This document shows positions 44,953-54,615 of a stretch of 64,000 nt of DNA, piece by piece. Within the stretch, counting starts at the first letter, position 1, and the number at the start of each line of letters is the position of its first letter. The stretch lies in NCBI GenBank assembly GCA_018798825.1, contig CP076354.1, forward strand, positions 186,001 through 250,000. Direction: 5' to 3'. The notes under the pieces were generated by a model that did not search any database, was not told where the DNA came from, and was given only the letters and a program-made list of their open reading frames with translations. The stretch comes from Ochrobactrum sp. BTU1 (lineage in GTDB: Bacteria; Pseudomonadota; Alphaproteobacteria; Rhizobiales; Rhizobiaceae). The translations under genes were made by a program, and so were the position numbers.

Positions 44953-47079
44953 ATGATGAGGAAGCGGGAAGCCGGTGAGGCTCACTCGGGTGATGCGATG
45001 GTGCGCACATCCGACGAGGATTTCCGTATTCTTTTTACAACTCATCCGACACCCATGTGGGTCTATGATCCTGAAACGCTAGCATTCATTGTCATGAATG
45101 AAGCGGCCCATGCGCTTTACGGCTATTCTGCAGACGAAATCCCCGGCATGACAGTGCTTGATATCCGTCCGCAGACCGAGCGGGAGCGGATGTTTGCAGC
45201 CGTGCGCGACAGGAGCGATCTGGAGCGTCCCGAACGCTGGCAGCATCTCAAAGCCAACGGCGAAACCATCGAGGTTCTCACTTACGGACGCCAGGTCGTC
45301 TTCGACGGCAAGCAGGTCATTCTGGCAATCGTTCAAGACATGACCGAACTGGCAGAGGCGACACGGCAGGCAAGTCATGTGCAGTCTCTGCTTGATGGAC
45401 TGGTCAACAACATGCCGCTTGGTGTTTTCGTCAAGGATATGCAGGACGAAGGCCGATATGTTCTCTACAATCAGGCAGCGTCCACGATCAGCGGTCACAA
45501 TGTCGACCATGTAGTTGGCTCGATCGATGCCGAAATTTTCCCAAGCGAGGAAGCAAAGCTTCTGACGCAGCAGGATCGGCTGGCAATGCGCCGCGGCGAT
45601 GTGTTGACGATTGAGCGGGATATTCGTTGCGCTGACGGCACACCGCGCCGGATGCGGATCATCAAACGTCCCATTCCACCTGTTGAAGGCGATAAATCGC
45701 GTTACCTGATCGGGCTTGTCGAAGATATTACTGAGCGACGCGAGACTGAACAGCGCATGACGCATATCGCCATGCACGACAGTCTGACGGATCTGCCGAA
45801 CCGTGCCTATTTCTCGCAATATATTGAAAATATTCTGAAAAAGGGCGACAGTGCTCCGGCGTTTGCGCTGTTCTATCTCGACATCGACCACTTCAAGACC
45901 ATTAATGACAGCAGGGGGCACCAGATAGGTGATCTGCTGCTCAATCAGGTGGCGACGCGTCTTAAGAACATCACGACTTGCGATCAGTTTCTCGCGCGAC
46001 TTGGTGGCGATGAGTTTGCCATCATCTATCGCAGCGATGCGATTTCGCAGATTGCCATGTTTGCGGACCGCCTTCTTTCAGCCTTTCAGGACCCGTTTGA
46101 TCTCGGTGATACGACGGAATTCGTGTCTTGCAGTCTTGGCATCGCTCAGGCGCCTCTGCATGGTGAAGATACCGACGTGCTGATGCGCAATGCTGATTTG
46201 GCGCTTTATGCCGCCAAGGCGGATGGTCGGCGAACGTTCCGCTTCTACCAACATTCGCTGCGACTGGCTGTTGAGAAACGCCATGCGATGACAACTGATC
46301 TGCGGGTGGCCTTGGCCGCGAAGCAGTTCGAGCTGCATTACCAACCGATCTTCAATCTGGAATCAGGTCGTATATCCGGCTTCGAAGCCCTGCTGCGCTG
46401 GCGTCATCCATCGCTGGGCATGGTCTCGCCGGTTGAGTTCATTCCGATTGCAGAAGAAGCCGGGCTTATCGGCCCCATCGGCGATTGGGTGCTGAGACAG
46501 GCTTGTTGTCAGGCAGCTTCCTGGCCGGATGAGATCAAGGTTTCGGTCAATCTTTCTCCGGTACAGTTCAATCAGACAACGCTGCTCGATTCTGTCACGG
46601 AAGCGCTTGAGGAGGCAGCCCTGTCTCCGGACCGTCTCGAACTTGAAATTACGGAATCCGTATTCCTGCAAAACAGCAAACACAATATCGAACTGCTGTT
46701 TGAGTTGCGCCGCCTGGGCGTGCGGATTGCCATGGATGATTTCGGCACTGGCTATTCATCGCTCAGCTATCTGCGCTCGTTCCCGTTCGACAAGATCAAG
46801 GTTGACCGCAGTTTTGTATCGGGCATCGAAGTCGATACCCGTGATCTTGCGATCATTCAGGCGGTCGCCACGCTGGGCGCTGGTTTCCGGATTGTAACGA
46901 CTGCTGAAGGCGTGGAAACCACGCAGCAGCTTGAATGCCTGCGCAAGCAGAATTTCGGCGAGGTGCAGGGCTTCCTGATGGGGCGTCCAATGCCTGCAGC
47001 TGAGGTGCCAGAATTCATCCAGACCCGCTGCGGATCAATCCTCGCTGCAATGCAGCCGCAGAACGAAATGGCCATCTGA
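44953..47079 (+). CDS. PAS-PAS-GGDEF-EAL cyclic-di-GMP protein
   Basis: This 708-residue protein has two PAS domains (about 18-135 and 140-270), then GGDEF (intact GGDEF at 351-355) and EAL (FEALLRW at about 477-483, with DDFGTGYSSLSYL and TTAEGVET). No membrane helix is seen, so it is probably cytoplasmic. The inhibitory site position before GGDEF reads TTCD rather than RxxD. EAL residues needed for phosphodiesterase activity look present, so it may degrade cyclic-di-GMP with the GGDEF domain modulating, or be bifunctional. ATG 44953 has GAGGGA upstream; the TTG at 44935 is less likely. Confidence 0.92.
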   Translation: MMRKREAGEAHSGDAMVRTSDEDFRILFTTHPTPMWVYDPETLAFIVMNEAAHALYGYSADEIPGMTVLDIRPQTERERMFAAVRDRSDLERPERWQHLKANGETIEVLTYGRQVVFDGKQVILAIVQDMTELAEATRQASHVQSLLDGLVNNMPLGVFVKDMQDEGRYVLYNQAASTISGHNVDHVVGSIDAEIFPSEEAKLLTQQDRLAMRRGDVLTIERDIRCADGTPRRMRIIKRPIPPVEGDKSRYLIGLVEDITERRETEQRMTHIAMHDSLTDLPNRAYFSQYIENILKKGDSAPAFALFYLDIDHFKTINDSRGHQIGDLLLNQVATRLKNITTCDQFLARLGGDEFAIIYRSDAISQIAMFADRLLSAFQDPFDLGDTTEFVSCSLGIAQAPLHGEDTDVLMRNADLALYAAKADGRRTFRFYQHSLRLAVEKRHAMTTDLRVALAAKQFELHYQPIFNLESGRISGFEALLRWRHPSLGMVSPVEFIPIAEEAGLIGPIGDWVLRQACCQAASWPDEIKVSVNLSPVQFNQTTLLDSVTEALEEAALSPDRLELEITESVFLQNSKHNIELLFELRRLGVRIAMDDFGTGYSSLSYLRSFPFDKIKVDRSFVSGIEVDTRDLAIIQAVATLGAGFRIVTTAEGVETTQQLECLRKQNFGEVQGFLMGRPMPAAEVPEFIQTRCGSILAAMQPQNEMAI

Positions 47080-47099
47080 AAATCATTTATGAATAAGGC

Positions 47100-47130
47100 T
47101 TGACCTTCCAACGGTGGGAAGGGTTACTTA
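47100..47130 (+). promoter_or_regulatory. CueR-type promoter of copA
   Basis: A -35 TTGACC (47100-47105) and a -10-like TACTTA (47125-47130) are separated by 19 bp, the long spacer typical of MerR-family promoters. The spacer carries the palindrome CCTTCC (47104-47109)/GGAAGG (47117-47122), a close fit to CueR copper boxes. copA begins at 47233. cueR itself is 5.3 kb downstream. Confidence 0.75.
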
Positions 47131-47148
47131 TGATGCAACTCAGTATCT

Positions 47149-47167
47149 AGCCCTTTAAAAAGGGGCT
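47149..47167 (+). terminator. Small hairpin upstream of copA
   Basis: AGCCC (47149-47153) pairs with GGGCT (47163-47167) over an A/T-rich loop. It lies downstream of the CueR-type promoter, so it would be in the copA leader rather than acting as the terminator of the preceding gene. Confidence 0.35.
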
Positions 47168-47170
47168 GCA

Positions 47171-47216
47171 GCATCGGCTCAAAAATCGGCAACGATCTTC
47201 GGAAAGCACGATGCGC
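47171..47216. repeat. GCATCGG...CGATGC palindromic repeat
   Basis: GCATCGGCTCAAAAATCGGC and CGATCTTCGGAAAGCACGATGCGC match the element at 7711. It lies in the copA leader, 16 bp before the start codon. Confidence 0.55.
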
Positions 47217-47232
47217 AGAAGAAGGGATTGCC

Positions 47233-49713
47233 ATGAACAAGCCAGTCAAATCCGAAAACACAAGTTTCGCCATTCCCGTCGAGGGCATGAGCTGTGCCTC
47301 TTGCGTGTCATCTGTTGAGAAGGCTGTCGCGAAAGTACCGGGCGTTGACAAGGTGTCTGTCAATCTTGCGACCGAGCGCGCCGATGTGACCTTCAAGGCC
47401 GCACCCGACATGCCAGCCGTCATCGATGCGATCCGCAAGGCAGGCTATGACGTGCCGTCGGGAAGTGCCGATCTCGCCATTGAAGGCATGAGCTGTGCTT
47501 CCTGTGTGAGCAAGGTTGAAAAGGCATTGAATGCCGTACCGGGCGTAACCCGCGCCAGCGTTAATCTCGCGACCGAACGCGCTCATGTCCAATTGGCTGG
47601 CCAGGTGCCGCTTGGTGATCTTATCAAGGCGGTTGAAACCGCGGGCTATGAAGCGCGTTCTCTTGAAGAGGCACGCAGCGATGCCAAGCAGGAAACGCAA
47701 TCTGACAAGCGCGATGCGGAAGCGCTTGAGCTGAAAAAGAACGTCATCCTTGCTGCGGTTCTGACTCTGCCGGTTTTCATTCTTGAAATGGGATCGCATA
47801 TCGTTCCAGCGGTGCACATGTTCGTCATGGACACGATTGGAATGCAGAACAGCTGGTATTTCCAGTTTGTGCTGACAACACTTGTCCTCTTCGGCCCGGG
47901 TATGCGCTTTTTCAAGAAAGGCATTCCGGCCCTTCTGCGTGCCGCACCCGACATGAACTCGCTGGTGGTTGTCGGAACAGCCGCCGCATGGGGCTTTTCG
48001 GTCGTTGCAACCTTCTGGCCGGATATTCTGCCGGCAGGAACAGTCAACGTCTATTTTGAGGCCGCTGCTGTCATTGTCACGCTGATCCTGATTGGCCGTT
48101 ATCTGGAAGCTCGTGCCAAGGGCCGAACCTCGGCTGCGATCAGCCGTCTCGTTGGCTTGCAGGCCAAGTCGGCCCGCGTGCTGCGCAATGACGACGCGAT
48201 CGATGTGCCGCTTGAAGATGTGCGCGTTGGCGATATCGTTCAGGTGCGTCCGGGCGAGAAAGTTCCCGTCGATGGCGAGGTGATCGAAGGCTCGTCCTTT
48301 GTGGATGAATCGATGATTACCGGCGAACCCGTACCCGTTGCCAAGGAAGAGGGCGCGGAAGTCGTCGGCGGCACGATCAACAAAACCGGCGCCTTCACAT
48401 TCCGTGCAACCAAGGTTGGCCGTGATATGGTCATCTCGCAGATCGTGCGGATGGTTGAGGACGCGCAGGCTGACAAGCTGCCCATTCAGGCCAAGGTTGA
48501 TAAGGTCACTGGCTGGTTCGTGCCTGCAGTTATGGCTGCTGCGGTCCTTACTTTCATTGCATGGCTGGTTATCGGCGGCACAGCCATGATGGGCTACGCG
48601 CTGGTCAATGCTATTGCGGTTGTCATTATCGCCTGCCCATGTGCCATGGGGCTTGCAACGCCGACCTCGATTATGGTGGGCACGGGTCGCGCTGCAGAAT
48701 TTGGCGTTCTGTTCCGTCGTGGCGACGCGCTGCAAACCCTGCGTGATGCATCAGTGATTGCAGTCGACAAAACCGGCACGCTGACACAAGGTAAGCCGGC
48801 TTTGGCGCATTTCGCTGTTGTCGATGGCATCGATAAGGATGAAGCCCTGGCGCTGGTTGCAGCGGTGGAAGCACGTTCCGAGCATCCAATTGCTGATGCG
48901 ATTGTGACGGCTGCAAAGGAAAAGGGACTGAAACTTGCCGATGTTTCGGCCTTTGAATCCGTTCCCGGTTTCGGGCTTAAGGCCAGCGTTTCAGGCCGTG
49001 AAGTTGCCATTGGTGCTGATCGCTATATGGCGAAGCTCGGTCTGGATGTAGCGGTGTTTGCGGATGATGCGAGCCGTCTTGGCGATGAAGGCCAGACCCC
49101 ACTTTATGCAGCAATCGACGGCAAGCTCGCTGCCATTATCACGGTTGCCGACCCGATGAAGGAAACCACGCCCGCCGCCATTGCTGCCATGCATGAGCAG
49201 GGTCTCAAAGTCGCGATGATTACCGGCGACAACCGCCGCACTGCTCAGGCGATTGCCAAGCGCCTTGGCATTGATGAAGTGGTTGCGGAAGTGCTGCCGG
49301 ACGGCAAGGTCGAAGCTTTGAAGCGCCTTTCGGCTGGGGGCAAGCGCATTGCCTTTGTGGGTGACGGCATCAATGATGCACCAGCTTTGGCTTCCGCCGA
49401 TGTGGGTATTGCGATTGGCACAGGCACGGATATTGCGATTGAAAGCGCTGATGTTGTGCTGATGTCAGGTGATCTGCGTGGCGTGGTCAATGCGATTGCA
49501 ATCTCAAAGGCCACAATCCGCAACATCAGCGAAAACCTGTTCTGGGCTTTTGCCTATAACGTGGCGTTGATTCCGGTTGCCGCTGGTATTCTTTATCCGT
49601 TTACCGGCACGCTTCTTTCGCCGGTGCTGGCAGCAGGTGCGATGGCGCTTTCGAGCATCTTCGTGCTGAGCAATGCTTTGCGCCTGCGCAGTTTCAAAAG
49701 CCCGATGGCCTGA
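47233..49713 (+). CDS. copA: Copper-exporting P1B-type ATPase
   Basis: This 826-residue inner-membrane pump exports Cu(I) from the cytoplasm. Two N-terminal heavy-metal domains each carry GMSCASC (Cys21/Cys24 and Cys88/Cys91). Eight membrane helices follow, with the transport motif CPC at 468-470 in [15 protein letters not shown]. The phosphorylated Asp512 is in DKTGTLTQG, the HP motif is in [11 protein letters not shown], and [10 protein letters not shown] is near the end. The start is ATG 47233. A CueR-type promoter precedes it and a hairpin terminator follows. Confidence 0.97.
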   Translation: MNKPVKSENTSFAIPVEGMSCASCVSSVEKAVAKVPGVDKVSVNLATERADVTFKAAPDMPAVIDAIRKAGYDVPSGSADLAIEGMSCASCVSKVEKALNAVPGVTRASVNLATERAHVQLAGQVPLGDLIKAVETAGYEARSLEEARSDAKQETQSDKRDAEALELKKNVILAAVLTLPVFILEMGSHIVPAVHMFVMDTIGMQNSWYFQFVLTTLVLFGPGMRFFKKGIPALLRAAPDMNSLVVVGTAAAWGFSVVATFWPDILPAGTVNVYFEAAAVIVTLILIGRYLEARAKGRTSAAISRLVGLQAKSARVLRNDDAIDVPLEDVRVGDIVQVRPGEKVPVDGEVIEGSSFVDESMITGEPVPVAKEEGAEVVGGTINKTGAFTFRATKVGRDMVISQIVRMVEDAQADKLPIQAKVDKVTGWFVPAVMAAAVLTFIAWLVIGGTAMMGYALVNAIAVVIIACPCAMGLATPTSIMVGTGRAAEFGVLFRRGDALQTLRDASVIAVDKTGTLTQGKPALAHFAVVDGIDKDEALALVAAVEARSEHPIADAIVTAAKEKGLKLADVSAFESVPGFGLKASVSGREVAIGADRYMAKLGLDVAVFADDASRLGDEGQTPLYAAIDGKLAAIITVADPMKETTPAAIAAMHEQGLKVAMITGDNRRTAQAIAKRLGIDEVVAEVLPDGKVEALKRLSAGGKRIAFVGDGINDAPALASADVGIAIGTGTDIAIESADVVLMSGDLRGVVNAIAISKATIRNISENLFWAFAYNVALIPVAAGILYPFTGTLLSPVLAAGAMALSSIFVLSNALRLRSFKSPMA

Positions 49714-49725
49714 TTATTGGGTTAT

Positions 49726-49768
49726 CCTGTCGGCAGTCTTCTCGCTGCCGACAGGCGATATTGCTTTT
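49726..49768 (+). terminator. Terminator of copA
   Basis: CCTGTCGGCAG (49726-49736) pairs with CTGCCGACAGG (49745-49755), followed by GCTTTTAAAC. The gap 49756-49979 holds a second small hairpin CGCAGCAA/TTGCTGCG around 49837-49857 and the gcd ribosome site; no gene is seen. Confidence 0.75.
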
Positions 49769-49979
49769 AAACATTTGCCACTGGATTTTTTATTTTGCCG
49801 CCTATGTGGATGAGCAGGCAAGCCGTGTTGCGCAGCAATCAATTTGCTGCGACACTTCTACCAATATGAGGCCTACCCAAATCAGAAATGCATCGAATTC
49901 GGTTTAATCCGTGCATCTTTGTTTCAAGTAACAGTCATGCACGGCGGGACTGCAGTCACTACTTGAAGGGGGTAATGTC

Positions 49980-52274
49980 TTGCTTGTTTCTCTGACGTCT
50001 ATTCTGTTTTTACTGATTGGTCTTGCGCTCGGCGCAGCCGGTATCTACCTCGCCACATTGGGTGGCAGCTGGGCCTTCATAGCGATTGCTGTAGGCTTTC
50101 TGCTGACCGGCTTCTTTCTTCTCAAACGAAGCTCTCTGGCGCTCTGGATTTACGCGCTGGTCATCCTTGGAGCGCTCGGCTGGGCGGTTTATGAAGTTGG
50201 CTTCGATTGGTGGCGGCTTGGCTCAACCGGCGGCATCATTGTTCTGCTTGGCCTTTGGCTGCTCACGCCATGGGTCAGAAAGCCGCTGAACGGCGGTGGC
50301 TTGCCACTCACGATAGCGACGCTCGCAGCACTTGTTGTTGCCGGCTATTCGATGACGCAGGACCCAACCAGCATCAATGGCAACCTACCAACGGAAAAGG
50401 TTGCCGCAACGCCTGATCTCGGTGGCAATGTGCCTGATGGTGAATGGCACCAATATGGGCGCACACCTTACGGACAGCGCTACTCGCCGCTTGCACAGAT
50501 AACGCCTGAAAATGTCTCCAAACTTCAGGTCGCCTGGCAATACCAGACCGGTGATGTGAAGCAGCCGGAAGATGTGGGTGAAACCACCTATCAGGTGACG
50601 CCACTCAAAATCGGCGACTCGCTCTTCCTTTGCACGCCGCATAACTGGGCTATCGCCCTTGATGCTGCGACCGGCAAGGAAAAGTGGAAGTTCGATCCGA
50701 AGGTCGGCTTCAACACCGATCGCCAGCACCAGACCTGCCGTGGCGTCAGCTACTGGAAGGATTCGACTGCAACTGCTGGTGCGAAATGTTCAGAACGCGT
50801 TTATCTGCCGACGTCTGACGCTCGTCTGATCGCGCTGGATACGCAAAGCGGCGAGATCTGCACCGATTTCGCCAATGGCGGTACGCTCGATCTCAGCCAC
50901 GGCATGAAATATAATCCGGCAGGTTACTACTACTCAACCTCGCCACCGGCGGTCGTGGGTGACAAGATCATTGTCGGCGGTGCCGTCAATGATAATTACT
51001 CGACTGAAGAACAGTCTGGCGTCATTCGCGCCTTCGATATCCGTACCGGAGAGCTGCTGTGGAACTGGGATTCGGGAAATCCCGATGTCACCACACCTCT
51101 GCCGGAAGGCCAGCACTATACGACCAATTCTCCGAACAGCTGGTCGGTATCGAGTGTTGATGAAAAGCTTGGTCTGATCTTCATTCCACTTGGCAATCAG
51201 GTGCCGGATCAGCTCGGCATGGGCCGCAGCGAAAATGTCGAAAAATATTCGTCGTCCATCGTGGCGCTGGATGTGAACACAGGGCAGGTGAAGTGGGTTC
51301 GCCAGACCGTCCATCACGATCTGTGGGACATGGACGTGCCAGCACAGCCGGTCCTGCTTGATATCAATGGCGTTCCCGCACTGGTTGGTCCGACCAAGCA
51401 GGGCGATCTCTATGTGCTCGACCGCCGCACTGGCGAGCCGATCATCCCGATCAGTGAGATGGCGGCACCGACCGGCGCAATCCCGGAAGATCACACATCA
51501 CCAACGCAACCGATCTCTGATCTGACATTCAGTCCGCCACCGCTCAGGGAAAGCGATATGTGGGGCGTGACATTGTTCGATCAGCTCGCTTGCCGCATTG
51601 CGTTCCACAAGCATTTCTATGAGGGACGTTACACGCCGCCTTCTCTCAAAGGCACGATTGTCTATCCGGGCAATTTTGGTGTCTTCAACTGGGGCAGCGT
51701 GGCGGTCGATCCTGAGCGTCAGGTGATGTTCGGTATGCCGACCTATCTCGCTTTCACCTCGCGCCTTGTGCCGCGTGCGGATATTCCGCCGCGCGGTCAG
51801 GACGAGAAGGGCAGCGAACAGGGTCTGAACCGCAATGATGGTGCGCCTTACGGCGTGTTCATGGGGCCATTCCTGAGCCCGCTTGGCATTCCGTGTCAGT
51901 CGCCGCCATGGGGCTATGTCGCGGGTGTCGATCTGCGCACAGGCAAGACGGTCTATAAGCACCGCAACGGTACGATCCGTGACATGGCACCGGTTCCGCT
52001 GCCATTCAAGGTGGGCGTACCGGGCATTGGTGGTCCGATGATCACCGCTGGTGGCGTAGCCTTCCTGGGTGCTGCGGTGGATGATTATCTCCGTGCTTAT
52101 AATCTCACCAATGGTGAGGTTCTGTGGGAAGCGCGTCTGCCTGCAGGCGGTCAGTCCACACCAATGACCTACACCGTTGGTGATCAGCAATTCGTGCTGA
52201 TGGTCGCGGGCGGTCATGGTTCGGTCGGCACCAAGCCGGGCGACTATGTGATTGCCTATACGCTGCCGAAATAA
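49980..52274 (+). CDS. gcd: Membrane-bound PQQ-dependent glucose dehydrogenase
   Basis: This 764-residue quinoprotein oxidises glucose to gluconate in the periplasm and passes electrons to ubiquinone. Five N-terminal membrane helices (residues 1-130) are followed by the eight-bladed beta-propeller with GTTPYGQRYSPLAQIT-type start (WHQYGRTPYGQRYSPLAQIT), WQYQTGDVKQP and HHDLWDMDVPAQPVL. The start is TTG 49980 after GAAGGGGGT; the ATG at 49975 opens only a short frame. It lies between copA and cueR. The pqq genes needed for cofactor synthesis are not in the window. Confidence 0.93.
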   Translation: MLVSLTSILFLLIGLALGAAGIYLATLGGSWAFIAIAVGFLLTGFFLLKRSSLALWIYALVILGALGWAVYEVGFDWWRLGSTGGIIVLLGLWLLTPWVRKPLNGGGLPLTIATLAALVVAGYSMTQDPTSINGNLPTEKVAATPDLGGNVPDGEWHQYGRTPYGQRYSPLAQITPENVSKLQVAWQYQTGDVKQPEDVGETTYQVTPLKIGDSLFLCTPHNWAIALDAATGKEKWKFDPKVGFNTDRQHQTCRGVSYWKDSTATAGAKCSERVYLPTSDARLIALDTQSGEICTDFANGGTLDLSHGMKYNPAGYYYSTSPPAVVGDKIIVGGAVNDNYSTEEQSGVIRAFDIRTGELLWNWDSGNPDVTTPLPEGQHYTTNSPNSWSVSSVDEKLGLIFIPLGNQVPDQLGMGRSENVEKYSSSIVALDVNTGQVKWVRQTVHHDLWDMDVPAQPVLLDINGVPALVGPTKQGDLYVLDRRTGEPIIPISEMAAPTGAIPEDHTSPTQPISDLTFSPPPLRESDMWGVTLFDQLACRIAFHKHFYEGRYTPPSLKGTIVYPGNFGVFNWGSVAVDPERQVMFGMPTYLAFTSRLVPRADIPPRGQDEKGSEQGLNRNDGAPYGVFMGPFLSPLGIPCQSPPWGYVAGVDLRTGKTVYKHRNGTIRDMAPVPLPFKVGVPGIGGPMITAGGVAFLGAAVDDYLRAYNLTNGEVLWEARLPAGGQSTPMTYTVGDQQFVLMVAGGHGSVGTKPGDYVIAYTLPK

Positions 52275-52308
52275 GCCGTGTCTTTCGGACCGAGATGCGC
52301 GTAATATC

Positions 52309-52345
52309 AAAACTCCATGAGTATGACTCATGGAGTTTTGGTTAA
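52309..52345 (+). terminator. Rho-independent terminator of gcd
   Basis: AAAACTCCATGAGT (52309-52322) pairs with ACTCATGGAGTTTT (52326-52339), a 14-bp stem with ATG as the loop. Confidence 0.9.
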
Positions 52346-52437
52346 GCCCGAGTGGCAATTGAACTTTTTCAAGGCGTGATGCGTCAGCATCTTGAGCCGC
52401 CTTGGTATAAAAGTAATCGACAGCGCACATCAAACAG

Positions 52438-52463
52438 AAACGCCGGGAAATTCTCGGCGTTTT
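52438..52463 (-). terminator. Terminator of cueR
   Basis: AAACGCCG (52438-52445) pairs with CGGCGTTT (52455-52462), with a T-rich tail on the minus strand (TTTCTGTTTG). It lies 33 bp after the cueR stop. Confidence 0.8.
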
Positions 52464-52495
52464 GCTTATATGCTCTTATCTCTCAAAGGCGCCCG

Positions 52496-52945
52496 TCAGA
52501 TTTTTCCGTGCAGCAATTCGCCTTTGCGCGGGGCTGGGCGAACGGCCTTCGGTGCGCTGTGGCTGGCAAGCTCATGGATGATCGGGCAATCGGGCCGGTT
52601 GTCGCCATGGCAATTATGGGCGAGGTGACGCAGCGTATCAGCCATGTTCTGCAACTGCTTCATCTTGGCTTCGAGGTCTTCGACATGCTGCAATGCGACC
52701 TTCTTCACATCGGAAGACGCACGGTTGCGGTCGCGCCAGAGGGCAAGCAGTTCCTTGATCTGTTCGACCTGAAATCCAAGATCACGACTTGATCGGATGA
52801 AACGCAGCGTTTCGACATCATTTTGCGTATAGACGCGATAGCCCGAGCTGGTTCTGTCGGCAGCCTCGATAAGCCCGATGGTTTCATAATGGCGGATCAT
52901 TTTCGCCGATATGCCCGATGCTTTGGCGGCTTGCCCGATATTCAT
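52496..52945 (-). CDS. cueR: MerR-family copper-efflux regulator CueR
   Basis: This 149-residue protein has the MerR winged helix (NIGQAAKASGISAKMIRHYE), a dimerisation helix, and the metal-binding loop with Cys112 and Cys120 (HNCHGDNRPDC), the exact CueR spacing for Cu(I). It has a C-terminal extension of about 20 residues compared with E. coli CueR. Its most likely target in this window is the copA promoter at 47100. In many alphaproteobacteria cueR directly follows copA; here gcd lies between them. Confidence 0.94.
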   Translation of the reverse strand: MNIGQAAKASGISAKMIRHYETIGLIEAADRTSSGYRVYTQNDVETLRFIRSSRDLGFQVEQIKELLALWRDRNRASSDVKKVALQHVEDLEAKMKQLQNMADTLRHLAHNCHGDNRPDCPIIHELASHSAPKAVRPAPRKGELLHGKI

Positions 52946-53064
52946 CCCATTCCTCGCTGTTTCATGATTTTACAGGATATAGGAACGGTGAGGCGCTATT
53001 CAAAGAGTCTTTTGGGCAAGTATTATACGATTGTCAGACTGAAAAATTGTGATGGTTAGAAATT

Positions 53065-53092
53065 CCCTCCTGTCAGATAGCTGACAGGAGGG
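53065..53092 (-). terminator. Terminator of gdhA
   Basis: CCCTCCTGTCAG (53065-53076) pairs perfectly with CTGACAGGAGGG (53081-53092) over a 4-nt loop. It is 18 bp past the gdhA stop, with AATTTC following on the minus strand. Confidence 0.85.
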
Positions 53093-53110
53093 CCGTCTCG
53101 AAATATATAA

Positions 53111-54376
53111 TCAGGCAGAGAAATAATTCTGCGTGCCGTGCGCCTCGATAGCCTGTGCAAGGCGTTCCAGCGCATGAACATAGGCTGCTGAGCGAACAGT
53201 TACCTTGTGCTGCTTGGCATGGTTCCAGATGGCGCGGCCTTCACGTTCCATGATGGTCTTCAGGCGCTCATGGATTTCTTCAAGCGTCCAGTAATAGCCT
53301 TGGCGGTTCTGAACCCATTCAAAATAGGAAACCGTCACGCCACCGGCATTGGCCAGAATATCCGGCAGAACGATAACGCCCTTTTGCTCGAGAATTTTGT
53401 CGGCTTCTGGCGTCACAGGACCGTTTGCCAGCTCAACAATCAACTTGCTCTTGATGGAAGCGGCGTTGTCGACATGGATCATGTTTTCCATGGCGCTTGG
53501 CGCAAGCACATCGCAATCAACTGCAAGCAGTTCATCAGCGCTGATCGCTTCATGACCGTTGCTGCCAGCGGTGGAAACAACCGACTTGCCCTGATCCTTG
53601 GCTTTCAACAACAGGTCAAGATCAAGACCGTTTGCGCAATAAACAGCACCCGACGAATCCGAAACGGCAACGATCTTATGGCCGTCGCTGGCCATCAGTT
53701 TTGCAAAGAACTGACCGGCATTGCCGAAGCCCTGAACGGTGACGCGAAGCTGCGACGCAAGGCCAAGATCATGCGCCAGATGGCGAACGAGATAGAAGCC
53801 GCCGCGTGCGGTCGCATCATTACGACCCAGTGAACCGCCGAGTGCTAGTGGCTTGCCGGTGATAACCGCAGGCGAAGACTGACCGACGATCTGCGAATAT
53901 TCGTCTGCCATCCAGCCCATAATCATGGAGTTGGTATAGACGTCTGGTGCCGGAATATCGCGGTCCGGGCCGATAATGCCGGAGAAAGCCTGAATATAGG
54001 CGCGCGAAAGGCGCTCAAGTTCTGCCTTGGAAAGCTTGCGAGGATCGACCTGGATTGCGCCCTTGCCGCCGCCGTAAGGCAGATTCATGACGGCGCACTT
54101 GAAGGTCATCCAGAAAGCGAGAGTTTCGACTTCTTCAGCCGTTGATTCGGGATGGTAGCGAATGCCGCCCTTGGTTGGTCCGCGGGTGTCGTCATAACGG
54201 CAGCGCCATGCAAGAAAGGATTTGCGCGAACCGTCATCCATACGGATCATCAAGCGCACTTTCATCGTTTCACGGGCGTATTTCAGCTTCTCGATAACAT
54301 CCGGATCGATATTGATGTGGCTTGCCGCCTCGTCCAGACGAACGAGTGCGCTTTCGAGTAGATTCTCCTTAGTCAT
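53111..54376 (-). CDS. gdhA: Glutamate dehydrogenase (Glu/Leu/Phe/Val family)
   Basis: This 421-residue enzyme interconverts glutamate and 2-oxoglutarate plus ammonia. The N-terminal domain has GPTKGGIRYHPESTAEEVETLAFWMTFKCAVM, the substrate-Lys region being LPYGGGKGAIQ. The Rossmann domain has VTVQGFGNAGQFFAKLM. The length suits the NAD-type (RocG-like) catabolic form rather than the ~450-residue biosynthetic GdhA, so the cofactor is uncertain. ATG 54376 has AAGGTGA upstream. Confidence 0.94.
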   Translation of the reverse strand: MTKENLLESALVRLDEAASHINIDPDVIEKLKYARETMKVRLMIRMDDGSRKSFLAWRCRYDDTRGPTKGGIRYHPESTAEEVETLAFWMTFKCAVMNLPYGGGKGAIQVDPRKLSKAELERLSRAYIQAFSGIIGPDRDIPAPDVYTNSMIMGWMADEYSQIVGQSSPAVITGKPLALGGSLGRNDATARGGFYLVRHLAHDLGLASQLRVTVQGFGNAGQFFAKLMASDGHKIVAVSDSSGAVYCANGLDLDLLLKAKDQGKSVVSTAGSNGHEAISADELLAVDCDVLAPSAMENMIHVDNAASIKSKLIVELANGPVTPEADKILEQKGVIVLPDILANAGGVTVSYFEWVQNRQGYYWTLEEIHERLKTIMEREGRAIWNHAKQHKVTVRSAAYVHALERLAQAIEAHGTQNYFSA

Positions 54377-54463
54377 CAAATCACCTTTCTTGCTTTTACC
54401 CCTCTTTAAAGAGGCGTTTATGAACGCTTGAGTAGCGCTTCACGCAATAAAAGAAAAGAGAAA

Positions 54464-54482
54464 AGGACAACAATATTGTCCT
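54464..54482. promoter_or_regulatory. AGGACAA-N5-TTGTCCT palindrome upstream of gdhA
   Basis: Perfect 7-bp arms AGGACAA (54464-54470) and TTGTCCT (54476-54482) around CAATA, 88 bp before the gdhA ATG. A second symmetric element CTAATATTATTAG follows at about 54511. Amino-acid-responsive Lrp-type regulators are likely users, by context only. Confidence 0.55.
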
Positions 54483-54615
54483 ATTATGATAAAAACTATT
54501 TGGAAGCTTTCTAATATTATTAGTTACTAATATTAAGGACTTGGCGGTTCCATCTGGTTGTCGTCTCGGACAACCAGAAATCTGCCAAACCCAAGCTTGA
54601 CCAATCAGGCGCTGG

